DNA from: Acidisoma sp. L85
GTDB lineage: Bacteria; Pseudomonadota; Alphaproteobacteria; Acetobacterales; Acetobacteraceae
Length of the DNA stretch: 64,000 nucleotides
Assembly: GCF_009765865.1 (NCBI RefSeq)
Contig: NZ_LMUQ01000084.1
Coordinates: 1-64,000 of the forward strand
Direction: 5' to 3'
Below the pieces are notes generated by a model, which saw only the letters and a list, made by a program, of their open reading frames with translations, was not told where the DNA came from and searched no databases. Each line of letters starts with the position of its first letter. Positions within the stretch are counted from its first letter, which is position 1. The position numbers were made by a program, and so were the translations under genes. Shown one piece after another: positions 56,609 through 64,000 of the stretch.

Positions 56609-57001
56609 ATGAACGAGAACGCCGATCATATCGCCACCGGCGCGGGGGCAGCCGCCCATGTGCTTACCTTGGGAGTGGTGGATCCTTTCATCTTCCGCTT
56701 CGCGATCTTCGTGCTGGCGATCTTCGTCGGCTACTACGTGGTGTGGTCGGTGACCCCCGCCTTGCATACGCCGCTGATGGCGGTAACGAATGCGATCTCC
56801 TCGGTGATCGTGGTCGGCGCGCTGCTCGCCGTTGGGGTTTCGCTGCATAACGTGATGAGCGGCGGCCCCTGGGTCGCGCGATGCTTCGGCTTCGTGGCGC
56901 TTGTGCTGGCGTCGATCAATATCTTCGGCGGCTTCCTGGTGACGCAGCGAATGCTCGGGATGTACAGACCCAAATCCGCGACCGCCGTGAAAAAGCACTG
57001 A
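56609..57001 (+). CDS. pntAB: NAD(P) transhydrogenase subunit alpha part 2
   Basis: A 130-aa integral membrane protein with four hydrophobic segments. [20 protein letters not shown] and [17 protein letters not shown] are the conserved domain II blocks. It lies 92 nt after pntAA and 9 nt before pntB. Forms half of the proton channel. Confidence 0.94.
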   Translation: MNENADHIATGAGAAAHVLTLGVVDPFIFRFAIFVLAIFVGYYVVWSVTPALHTPLMAVTNAISSVIVVGALLAVGVSLHNVMSGGPWVARCFGFVALVLASINIFGGFLVTQRMLGMYRPKSATAVKKH

Positions 57002-57010
57002 GCGCGCGCC

Positions 57011-58408
57011 ATGTTCATCGACATCGCTCAGCTTCTTTATCTCGCCGCCGGCATCCTGTTCATTCTGGCATTGCGCGGTTTGTCTTCGCCGAGTTCGTCG
57101 CGCCGCGGCAACCTCATGGGCATGGCGGGCATGGCGATCGCCATTCTCACCACGCTCGCGGCGGCGCCCTCCGACAGTCTCGGCGGCTGGCTGCTCGTGA
57201 TTTTCGGTCTCGCCATTGGCGGCGGCATCGGCGCCGTGGTCGCGCGGCGCGTGGCAATGACGGCGATGCCGCAGCTCATCGCGGCATTTCATTCGGGCGT
57301 CGGCCTCGCCGCGGTCTGCGTCGCGGCGGCGGCGTCCTACGCGCCGCAAGCCTTCAACATCGGCATTCCGGGCCATATCGATGGCGGTTCGCTGGTCGAG
57401 ATGTCGATCGGCACGGCGATCGGCGCCATCACCTGCACGGGCTCCGTGATCGCCTTCGCCAAGCTCAACGGCAATATGTCCGGCCGGCCGATCATGTTGC
57501 CGCAGCGGCACTTCATCAACCTGGCGCTTGTCGCGGCGATGGTGCTGTTGGTGATCCTGTTCCCGCTGACGCAGGCGCATATCGTGTTCTGGCTGATCGT
57601 GATCGCGGCTCTGGCTTTGGGCGTGCTCATGATCATTCCGATCGGCGGCGCGGATATGCCGGTCGTGGTGTCGATGCTCAATTCCTATTCGGGTTGGGCC
57701 GCTGCAGGCATCGGCTTCACGCTCGGCAACCTGGCGCTGATCATTACCGGCGCGCTGGTCGGCTCATCCGGCGCTATCCTGAGCTACATCATGTGCAGTG
57801 CGATGAACCGCAGCTTCGTCTCGGTCATTCTCGGCGGCTTCGGCGGCGAGGATGCGGTGGCGGGCGGCGGTGTGGTTGAGACGCGGCCGGTCAAGCAGGG
57901 TGCCGCCGAGGATGCCGCGTTCATCATGAAGAATGCCGGCAAGGTCATCATCGTTCCCGGCTACGGCATGGCGGTGGCGCAGGCGCAGCACGCGCTGCGC
58001 GAGATGGCGGACCGCCTGAAGGAGGAGGGTGTCGATGTGCGCTACGCCATCCATCCGGTGGCCGGGCGCATGCCGGGCCACATGAACGTGCTGCTGGCCG
58101 AGGCGAATGTGCCGTATGACGAGGTGTTCGAGCTTGAGGACATCAACGCCGAATTCGGACAGGCGGATGTGGCCTTCGTGATCGGCGCGAATGACGTGAC
58201 GAACCCGGCGGCGAAAACCGACCGCAGCTCGCCGATTTTCGGCATGCCGATTCTGGAAGTGGACAAGGCGAAGACGGTGTTGTTCGTCAAGCGCGGTATG
58301 GGCTCGGGTTATTCGGGCGTCGAGAATCAGCTGTTCTTCAAGGACAACACGATGATGCTGTTCGGCGACGCGAAGAAGATGGTCGAGCAGATTCTTAAGG
58401 CGCTGTAG
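57011..58408 (+). CDS. pntB: NAD(P) transhydrogenase subunit beta
   Basis: A 465-aa subunit with about nine membrane segments (domain II) and a soluble NADP-binding domain III from about residue 285. FHSGVGLAAVCVAAA, HIDGGSLVEMSIGTAIGAIT and MLNSYSGWAAAGIGFTLGN are in the membrane part; VPGYGMAVAQAQHALREM and GADDVTNP-like GANDVTNPAAK are in domain III. Completes the pnt operon; a 12-bp hairpin follows. Confidence 0.95.
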   Translation: MFIDIAQLLYLAAGILFILALRGLSSPSSSRRGNLMGMAGMAIAILTTLAAAPSDSLGGWLLVIFGLAIGGGIGAVVARRVAMTAMPQLIAAFHSGVGLAAVCVAAAASYAPQAFNIGIPGHIDGGSLVEMSIGTAIGAITCTGSVIAFAKLNGNMSGRPIMLPQRHFINLALVAAMVLLVILFPLTQAHIVFWLIVIAALALGVLMIIPIGGADMPVVVSMLNSYSGWAAAGIGFTLGNLALIITGALVGSSGAILSYIMCSAMNRSFVSVILGGFGGEDAVAGGGVVETRPVKQGAAEDAAFIMKNAGKVIIVPGYGMAVAQAQHALREMADRLKEEGVDVRYAIHPVAGRMPGHMNVLLAEANVPYDEVFELEDINAEFGQADVAFVIGANDVTNPAAKTDRSSPIFGMPILEVDKAKTVLFVKRGMGSGYSGVENQLFFKDNTMMLFGDAKKMVEQILKAL

Positions 58409-58415
58409 GTGGGGG

Positions 58416-58446
58416 TTGGAGAGTGCGTGGCGGGCGCATTCTCCAA
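58416..58446 (+). terminator. Hairpin after pntB
   Basis: TTGGAGAGTGCG and CGCATTCTCCAA form a 12-bp stem with one wobble around a 7-nt loop, 7 nt after the pntB stop. No clear T-run follows. Probably the end of the pnt transcript; a mini repeat (copy G) lies 15 nt on. Confidence 0.6.
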
Positions 58447-58460
58447 TAGATTCGTCTCCT

Positions 58461-58490
58461 CGTCATGCTCGGCGAAGGCCGAGGATGACG
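58461..58490. repeat. Cloverleaf repeat copy G (30-bp mini form)
   Basis: CGTCATGCTCGGCGAAGGCC followed by GAGGATGACG. It retains the outer CGTCAT/ATGACG stem and one side hairpin only; the central and right arms are missing. It sits between the convergent pntB and ABC binding-protein genes, as a deletion product or a basic unit. Confidence 0.78.
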
Positions 58491-58517
58491 TGGAGGCGAT
58501 AGCCAAGTTCCGAAATT

Positions 58518-59525
58518 TTACTTATCGATGAACTGCGGATCGATGACGGTCGGATAAGTCACCGGCATTTTGATCTTGCCGAGCTTGCCCCAGATGTCGA
58601 GGCCGAGGGTGATGACCTTATCGGCCGGGCCGGGGTTCTGCACCGTGCCGAAATAGCTCTTGTTCATCGCCGCATCATAGAAATTCACGCCGCCCGCGGC
58701 AGCCGTGAAATCCGCTGGCTTGGAGAGATAGCCGCCGACGCTTTTCGCCATATCGGCATAAGCCTCCGCCTGATGCGTCTTGGTGTATTCGACGGCTTTG
58801 AGCACGCCCGAGACCATCGCATCTACGTCCGCCGCTTGCTTCTGGATGACATCGCAACGGAAGATCAGCACGTCGAGAATGACGCCTGGCGTCGAGGCGC
58901 TGCTGACGAGAACCTTGCCCTTGTTGTGCTCTCGCACGAAGGAGAGATTGGGTTCCCAGGTGACGGCGGCGGGGATGCGGCCGGCGATGAAGGCGGCGGC
59001 GGCGGCGTCTGCCGTCATGTTCACCACCTTGAAGTCGCTTTGTGTCATGCCCTGCTGCGCGAGCAGATAGTTGAACCAGAACTGGCTCGTCGAGCCCTCG
59101 TTCATGGCGATCGACTTGCCTTTGAGGTCGGCGATGCTGGTGACGTCCTTGCCCGTCACCATGCCGTCGCCGCCATGGCTGTCGTCCAGCGCCATCACCG
59201 CCTTGAAGCAGAAATCCTTCGAGCGATACTTGAGAATTTCGTCGAGCGTGACCGCGGTGCCCTGGATCTGCCCGGCCGCCATGGCGCCCATCGAGAGCGT
59301 CGAATCACCGACGATCCGCAAATCGACGTCGAGACCCTTCTCCTTGTAGTAGCCAAGGTCGCGCGCGAGGAACATCGGGCCGTAACCGACCCAGGTTGTC
59401 ATGGTTACCGTGAGGTGTCCTGCTTGTGCCGGCAACGCGAAGCCAAGGCCGGCGAGCGCTGTCGCCGCTAAGCCAGCAGCCGTGCGCCGAGCGCGTCGGC
59501 CGAGGCGAGATCCTAGTCCGGTCAT
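58518..59525 (-). CDS. ABC transporter substrate-binding protein, NitT/TauT type
   Basis: A 335-aa periplasmic binding protein with a signal peptide (RRTAAGLAATALAGLGFALP then AQAG). The mature start TVTMTTWVGYGPMFLARDLG and GLDVDLRIVGDSTLSMGAMA, ADLKGKSIAMNEGSTSQFW are typical of the NMT1/SsuA-like group that binds sulfonates, nitrate or thiamine precursors. I chose ATG 59525, which has AAGGGAG about 9 nt upstream. It is downstream of its ATPase and permease genes on the same strand. Ligand unknown. Confidence 0.86.
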   Translation of the reverse strand: MTGLGSRLGRRARRTAAGLAATALAGLGFALPAQAGHLTVTMTTWVGYGPMFLARDLGYYKEKGLDVDLRIVGDSTLSMGAMAAGQIQGTAVTLDEILKYRSKDFCFKAVMALDDSHGGDGMVTGKDVTSIADLKGKSIAMNEGSTSQFWFNYLLAQQGMTQSDFKVVNMTADAAAAAFIAGRIPAAVTWEPNLSFVREHNKGKVLVSSASTPGVILDVLIFRCDVIQKQAADVDAMVSGVLKAVEYTKTHQAEAYADMAKSVGGYLSKPADFTAAAGGVNFYDAAMNKSYFGTVQNPGPADKVITLGLDIWGKLGKIKMPVTYPTVIDPQFIDK

Positions 59526-59607
59526 CGACGTTAACTCCCTTGTTGTTAAGAATGGGTTTTGGAAACCGCAAGACGGCGAAACAGGGCGGCCGATCTGTGC
59601 GATGACA

Positions 59608-60420
59608 TCAGTGGTCCTCGTCGATCTCATCCTGCAGCAGATGCAGGATGCGGCGCTTGATGGCGATGAACTCGGGGTCCATCACCATTTCCAGCGAACG
59701 CGGGCGGGGGATCGGAACATCGATCGTTTCCTTCATGCGCCCCGGCCGCGCGGTCATCACATGCACGCGGTCACCGAGCAGCACCGCTTCGTCGATATCA
59801 TGCGTCACGAACAGCACCGTTTTGTGTGTGTGTTCCCAAACACGCAGCAACAGCTTCTGCATCACCGAGCGTGTCTGGCTGTCGAGCGCTCCAAAAGGTT
59901 CGTCCATCAGCAGGATCTGCGGATCATTGGCGAGCGCACGGGCGATCGCGACGCGTTGTTTCATGCCGCCGGAGAGTTGCTTTGGATAATGCTGCGCAAA
60001 AGCGACTAGCCCGACCTCGGACAGATAATGCGCGACGATCTCGCGGCGTTCCTTCGCGGGAACGCCACGCCGGCGCGGGCCGAATTCGATATTCTCGGCG
60101 ACCGTCAGCCAGGGGAAGAGCGTGTAGGCCTGGAAGACCATGCCGCGATCGAGGCCCGGCCCATCCACCGGCTTGCCGCCGACCACAATCTCGCCGCCGG
60201 TTACATCGATGAGGCCGGCCGCGAGGTACAGCAGGCTCGACTTGCCGCAGCCGGATGGGCCGACGATGACGGCGAATTCCTTGTCGGCGACCTCGAAGGA
60301 AACCCCGTCGAGTGCGAGCGTCGTCTGCTTGCCGGTGACGTAGCTGAGCTCGACATGCCGCGCCTGCAACCGACCGGTACCTGCGGTCTGGCGAGGTTCT
60401 GACGTCAGAACAGCGCTCAT
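59608..60420 (-). CDS. ABC transporter ATPase, NitT/TauT type (SsuB/TauB-like)
   Basis: A 270-aa ATPase. Walker A GPSGCGKSS, Q-loop GMVFQAYTLFPWLTV, signature LSGGMKQRVAIARAL, Walker B ILLMDEPFGALD and switch VTHD are intact. I chose the start at 60420; an upstream in-frame extension is antisense-like and overlaps the permease. ATGA overlap with the permease stop. Confidence 0.92.
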   Translation of the reverse strand: MSAVLTSEPRQTAGTGRLQARHVELSYVTGKQTTLALDGVSFEVADKEFAVIVGPSGCGKSSLLYLAAGLIDVTGGEIVVGGKPVDGPGLDRGMVFQAYTLFPWLTVAENIEFGPRRRGVPAKERREIVAHYLSEVGLVAFAQHYPKQLSGGMKQRVAIARALANDPQILLMDEPFGALDSQTRSVMQKLLLRVWEHTHKTVLFVTHDIDEAVLLGDRVHVMTARPGRMKETIDVPIPRPRSLEMVMDPEFIAIKRRILHLLQDEIDEDH

Positions 60421-61280
60421 TGCGCCCAGCCCGCGAAGCGCAGGCGCAACAGGCGGAAGAAGGAATCCGTGATGAGGCCGAGCAAACCGATGATGCCGAT
60501 CGCCATGAAGATCACATCGACCTCGAAGCCGCGCATCGCCTGCATGCTCATATAGCCGAGACCGCTGCTGGCGGCGACGAGTTCCGCGACGACGAGGTAG
60601 GTCCAGGCCCAGCCCATGGTGATGCGCAGCGTGTCGATGATGCCCGGCCGCGCCGCCGGCAGCAGCACATGCAGCAGCACGTCCTTGCGGGAAGCGCCGA
60701 GGGTATAGGAGGCGTTGAGCATATCCTCGGGCACCGTGCGGACCACGTCCATGATCATGACGATCTGCTGGAAGAAGGTGCCGAAGATGATGATCGCCAC
60801 GCGCTGGCTTAGGCCCAAGCCGATCCACAGGATGAACAGCGGCACGAAAGCCGTGACTGGCAGATAGCGGATGAAATTGACGATCGGCTCCAGCGCCGAC
60901 TGCACAAGGCGGAAGGTGCCCATCAGCATGCCGAGCGGGACGGCGACGATCGACGAGATGAAGAAACCGAGCAGGATGACCTGCACGCTCGCCCAGATAT
61001 TCGGCCAGATGCTGCCGTCCTGAATGACCGAGATGGTGCGCATGACCACAGCGCTCGGGGTCGGCAGGAAGATATCCGGCATCACCCCGCCATAAGTGAG
61101 GATCGACCAGACCAGCAGTACGACGAGCCAGACGGAGACGCCGGCGATCAGGGCGACGGTGCGGGAGACGGGCGCGCGGGGCGTCAGGGCACGGCTGGCG
61201 AAGGATCGGCGCCGTCGCGTTGCCACGGGCGCATCACGAAGGGGCGGGGGCGCGGCGGCTTCGGTCACAACGCTGCTCAT
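60417..61280 (-). CDS. ABC transporter permease, NitT/TauT type (SsuC/TauC-like)
   Basis: A 287-aa permease with about six membrane segments. SYTLGASRKDVLLHVLLPAA is the coupling loop (near residue 190). VNFIRYLPVTAFVPLFILWI and AWTYLVVAELVAASSGLGYM are typical of the family. Start at 61280 is preferred; an ATG at 61316 would add 12 residues. First gene of permease - ATPase - binding protein. Confidence 0.9.
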   Translation of the reverse strand: MSSVVTEAAAPPPLRDAPVATRRRRSFASRALTPRAPVSRTVALIAGVSVWLVVLLVWSILTYGGVMPDIFLPTPSAVVMRTISVIQDGSIWPNIWASVQVILLGFFISSIVAVPLGMLMGTFRLVQSALEPIVNFIRYLPVTAFVPLFILWIGLGLSQRVAIIIFGTFFQQIVMIMDVVRTVPEDMLNASYTLGASRKDVLLHVLLPAARPGIIDTLRITMGWAWTYLVVAELVAASSGLGYMSMQAMRGFEVDVIFMAIGIIGLLGLITDSFFRLLRLRFAGWAQ

Positions 61281-61345
61281 GCAACAGTCACAGCAAGAAC
61301 CGTGCCATTTGTCCATGAGGCTGGGAAGGTATGGCCTGTCATGGC

Positions 61346-61371
61346 AAAGGCCGGAACGGGGTCCGGCCTTT
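61346..61371 (-). terminator. Hairpin terminator of the 61.4-kb small gene
   Basis: AAAGGCCGGA (61346-61355) pairs with TCCGGCCTTT (61362-61371), a perfect 10-bp stem with a 6-nt loop. On the minus strand it ends in CCTTT then GCC. It lies 50 nt after the small gene's stop and before the ABC permease, separating the two transcripts. Confidence 0.6.
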
Positions 61372-61423
61372 GCGTGATCTTGTTCTGTTCAGTCCGCAGT
61401 TGGCGAATAATGCGGCGGGAGAC

Positions 61424-61705
61424 TCAGCTTTTCTTGAGACGCCGCTTATTGGCGGCGACGCGGGTCCGGTAGAGGCGGGTCACGGCGGCCGCGCCCTTAT
61501 CGGGTTTGCCGGTGACGGCGGCTTGCCAGAGCAGGATCTGCGCCTCGGCCGCTGCCTGGACTTTCTCGGTCACCATGCGCCGCGATTCCGTGTGGCTGGC
61601 AGCACCGCCCCGTCCGATTTTGGCGAGGCGCATTGCCATCACCTGGGGCACATCCAGGGCGAGGCGGAAGGCGTCCGACATTCCGTAGCCCTTGCGTCGC
61701 GTCAT
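61424..61705 (-). CDS. Small conserved alphaproteobacterial protein of unknown function
   Basis: A 93-aa, strongly basic protein, mostly helical. ALDVPQVMAMRLAKIGRGGA, ESRRMVTEKVQAAAEAQILL and the basic tail RTRVAANKRRLKKS are the clearest blocks. I recall similar short proteins of unknown function in alphaproteobacteria, which I cannot name. It has its own terminator and is bordered upstream by repeat copy H. Confidence 0.6.
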   Translation of the reverse strand: MTRRKGYGMSDAFRLALDVPQVMAMRLAKIGRGGAASHTESRRMVTEKVQAAAEAQILLWQAAVTGKPDKGAAAVTRLYRTRVAANKRRLKKS

Positions 61706-61781
61706 CGATGGTCTCCCGTGGACTTACTCAGACCTCAGATGGGCTATGTGGGCAGCCTGCCAATGCGGCCAATCCAAAGAT

Positions 61782-61869
61782 CCGTCATGGCACGCGAAGG
61801 CGTGCCATCCACGCCATGCCTTCGTGGAGTAAGCAAGGCGTGGATGCTCGGCCTTCGCCGAGCATGACG
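61782..61869 (-). repeat. Cloverleaf repeat copy H (reverse orientation)
   Basis: 88 bp with the arm order reversed relative to copies A and E: GGCACGCGAAGGCGTGCC on the left, ATCCACGCC.../GCAAGGCGTGGAT centrally, GCTCGGCCTTCGCCGAGC on the right, closed by CCGTCAT/ATGACG. It lies downstream of icd. Right flank GGTTCAAGCCAAAGACATCC matches the flank of copy E. Confidence 0.85.
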
Positions 61870-61938
61870 CGAGGGAATGACCAAGGTTCAAGCCAAAGAC
61901 ATCCGGCTCCAGACCGCGCCCATCCTAAGCTTGGCCTC

Positions 61939-63159
61939 TCAGGATTTCGCCATCGCGGCGCGGAGGTTGTCGTCGAGCTTGGCGAGGAAGTCCTGCGTTG
62001 TCAGGAAGGGCTGCTCGCGGGAGATCAGGCTGGAGAGATCCTTCGTCATGAACCCGGCCTCGACCGTTTCGACGCAAACGCGCTCCAGCGTTTCGGCGAA
62101 GGCGGTGACATCGGGCGTATTGTCGAAGCGGCCGCGATAGATCAGGCCGCGCGTCCAGGCGAAGATGCTGGCGATCGGGTTGGTGCTGGTTGGCCGGCCC
62201 TTCTGGTGCTCGCGATAGTGGCGCGTGACGGTGCCATGGGCCGCCTCGCTCTCGATCACCGTGCCATCCGGATTGAGCAGCACGCTGGTCATGAGGCCGA
62301 GCGAACCGAAGCCCTGCGCCACGATGTCGCTTTCCACGTCACCGTCGTAATTCTTACAGGCCCAGACATAGCCGCCGTTCCACTTCAGCGCGCTGGCGAC
62401 CATGTCATCGATCAGGCGGTGCTCATAGGTGATGCCGAGCGCGTCGAACTGCGTCTTGAACTCGGCGTTGAAGATTTCCTCGAAGGTGTCCTTGAACATG
62501 CCGTCATAGGCTTTGAGGATGGTGTTCTTCGTCGAGAGATACACGGGATACTTGCGCGACAACCCGTAGTTGAAGCTTGCGCGGGCAAAGCCCTGGATCG
62601 AGGCGAGGGTGTTGTGGATGCCAAGTGCGACGCCGGGGCCTTTGAAGTCATGGACTTCGAGTTCCAGCGGAGCGCTGCCATCCGCCGGCACATAGTTCAG
62701 AGTGACGCGGCCTGGGCCGGGGATTTTGGTTTCGGCGGCACGGTAGATGTCGCCATAGGCGTGGCGGCCGATGACGATCGGCTCATTCCAATGCGGCACT
62801 AGGCGCGGCACGTTGCTGCAGATGATGGGCTCGCGGAAAATCGTGCCGTCGAGGATGTTGCGGATCGTGCCGTTGGGGCTGCGCCACATCTTCTTGAGGC
62901 CGAACTCGGTAACACGCGCCTCATCCGGCGTGATGGTCGCGCATTTTACGCCGACGCCATATTGCTTGATGGCGTTGGCGGCATCGACCGTCACCTGGTC
63001 GTCCGTCTGGTCCCGATACTCGATGCCGAGGTCGTAATATTTGAGGTCGATGTCCAGATAGGGGACGATGAGCTTGTCCTTGATGAAGCCCCAGATAATC
63101 CGGGTCATCTCGTCGCCGTCGAGCTCGACGACGGGGGTCTTCACCTTGATTTTGGCCAT
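61939..63159 (-). CDS. icd: Isocitrate dehydrogenase, NADP-dependent
   Basis: A 406-aa TCA-cycle enzyme of the eukaryote-like homodimeric class. [20 protein letters not shown] opens it, KSPNGTIRN-type [11 protein letters not shown] is the substrate loop with the conserved serine, and [19 protein letters not shown] is the NADP site. I chose ATG 63159 (MAKIKVKTP), which has AAGGAA about 10 nt upstream. The window's transhydrogenase also supplies NADPH. Downstream is repeat copy H. Confidence 0.95.
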   Translation of the reverse strand: MAKIKVKTPVVELDGDEMTRIIWGFIKDKLIVPYLDIDLKYYDLGIEYRDQTDDQVTVDAANAIKQYGVGVKCATITPDEARVTEFGLKKMWRSPNGTIRNILDGTIFREPIICSNVPRLVPHWNEPIVIGRHAYGDIYRAAETKIPGPGRVTLNYVPADGSAPLELEVHDFKGPGVALGIHNTLASIQGFARASFNYGLSRKYPVYLSTKNTILKAYDGMFKDTFEEIFNAEFKTQFDALGITYEHRLIDDMVASALKWNGGYVWACKNYDGDVESDIVAQGFGSLGLMTSVLLNPDGTVIESEAAHGTVTRHYREHQKGRPTSTNPIASIFAWTRGLIYRGRFDNTPDVTAFAETLERVCVETVEAGFMTKDLSSLISREQPFLTTQDFLAKLDDNLRAAMAKS

Positions 63160-63262
63160 AGGGCAGCATTCCTTGCGTGTCTCGGAGGGCATCGGACTGT
63201 AGCGCTACGGCAAAATCGCACCTCACCCGAGCCTGAGCAACCCCAGGCGGCGCGCCGCAGCC

Positions 63263-64000
63263 TCAGCCTGAGCGGCGGCGCAACAGGCGGGCGAGGCTGA
63301 GAAGGCCGAGGCCGATCACCCCCGCAGCAATGGCGTTGCGGTGCCGGCTGGTCGCCATCTCCAGGCTTTGCGGCCGGGCTTGACTGTCGAAGCGGCCATG
63401 CGAGGTCGCGTGGCCCGGCACGCTCTCGAACAGGTTCGACGGCGGGTTCATCGGCAGCCGTTCCTCGGCCATTTGGGAGCTGTAGCCGAAATGGGCGAGG
63501 TAGTGGTCGAGCAGGCCGGGCGCGATCATGTTGCCGACGATCGCCTTGATCGAGGAAAAGCCGACCCAGACCTCTCGCCGGCGGCAGGTGGCGGCGAAAG
63601 CGATGGCGCGGGCGGCGACCTCCGGCTGGAAGATCGGCGGCACCGGCTGGGCGCGGTGGCCGGTCTTGTTCATTGCCCAGTCGAATTGCGGCGTGTTGAC
63701 CGCCGGCAAGTGCACCATCGTGAGGTGGATCCTGGAGCGGTCGTGCAGCAACTCCGACCGTAGGGAGTCCGTGAAGCCGCGCACCGCGAATTTCGCGCCG
63801 CAATAGGCGGATTGCAGCGGCACCGAGCGATAGGCCAGCGCTGAGCCGACATTGATGATCGTGCCGCGGTCACGCGTTTTCATGCGTTCCAGTGCGACGA
63901 CGGTGCCGTAAACCTGGCCGAGATAGGTGACCTCCGTCGCGCGGCGGAACTCGGCGGCGCTGATGGTGCCGACGGCGCCGAAGATCGTTGCCATGGCGGC
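63263..64000 (-). CDS. Short-chain dehydrogenase/reductase (partial, N-terminus outside window)
   Basis: At least 246 aa, running off the right edge in frame; the visible part begins AAMATIFGAV, after the NNA segment of the Rossmann fold. GTIINVGSALAYRSVPLQSA then YCGAKFAVRGF gives the catalytic Ser and Tyr-x3-Lys. A C-terminal hydrophobic stretch (AIAAGVIGLGLLSLARLL) then RRR suggests membrane association. Substrate unknown. Confidence 0.83.
   Translation of the reverse strand, partial: AAMATIFGAVGTISAAEFRRATEVTYLGQVYGTVVALERMKTRDRGTIINVGSALAYRSVPLQSAYCGAKFAVRGFTDSLRSELLHDRSRIHLTMVHLPAVNTPQFDWAMNKTGHRAQPVPPIFQPEVAARAIAFAATCRRREVWVGFSSIKAIVGNMIAPGLLDHYLAHFGYSSQMAEERLPMNPPSNLFESVPGHATSHGRFDSQARPQSLEMATSRHRNAIAAGVIGLGLLSLARLLRRRSG

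Overview
This is a GC-rich, gene-dense chromosomal segment from an alphaproteobacterium, most likely a Rhodospirillales/Acetobacteraceae-type organism. The grounds are a str-S10-spc ribosomal cluster with alphaproteobacterial proteins, a three-subunit transhydrogenase (pntAA-pntAB-pntB), the linked cytochrome c / kdsB / pheA genes, the zapA-6S RNA-folate ligase-ymdB block, and extracellular proteins (Hint domain, GT61, WYR/HYL repeat protein) that I associate with Acetobacteraceae. The family-level placement is inference. I saw no phage, CRISPR array, rRNA, tRNA or intact insertion sequence.

Layout. 1-4.3 kb: the end of an ABC importer operon (two permeases, two ATPases with unequal catalytic residues). 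4.5-13.7 kb (minus strand): a 3-hydroxyisobutyryl-CoA hydrolase-like enzyme, a beta-repeat protein with a C-terminal Hint domain, hisG, a stand-alone repeat protein, an NCS1 permease with tenA, and a GT61 glycosyltransferase. 14.1-25.6 kb: rpsL-rpsG-tuf followed by the S10 and spc genes to rplO. fusA is absent between rpsG and tuf, and the run ends at a strong terminator instead of continuing into secY. 25.8-28.5 kb: an acyltransferase, a MOSC protein and a GntR/FCD regulator. 28.5-29.95 kb: a low-coding scar with a duplicated pheA tail, a palindromic repeat pair and one orphan small gene. 30-39.4 kb: pheA-kdsB, a diheme cytochrome c, hisN and yejABEF. 39.6-49.4 kb: a DMT transporter, kup, rpsF-rpsR-rplI with a hairpin over the rpsF ribosome binding site, cfa, a glycosyltransferase, ymdB, a folate ligase, 6S RNA and zapA. 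49.5-58.4 kb: thiE, pyrD plus a HAD phosphatase, trehalase plus a DMT exporter, and the transhydrogenase operon. 58.5-64 kb (minus strand): a NitT/TauT-type ABC importer, a small conserved protein, icd and a truncated SDR gene.

The most unusual non-coding signal is a family of eight intergenic elements of about 85-110 bp (one reduced to 30 bp). Each can fold as a cloverleaf: an outer CGTCAT/ATGACG stem and three internal hairpins. They lie mainly behind genes or between convergent genes, with one inside the first ABC operon.

Functionally the window mixes core translation, envelope and LPS work (kdsB, cfa, GT61, GT2, acyltransferase), redox balance (pnt, icd, cytochrome c), amino-acid, thiamine and pyrimidine synthesis (hisG, hisN, pheA, thiE, tenA, pyrD), and nutrient uptake (three ABC systems, NCS1, Kup). 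All calls rest on reading motifs by eye; no database search was run.
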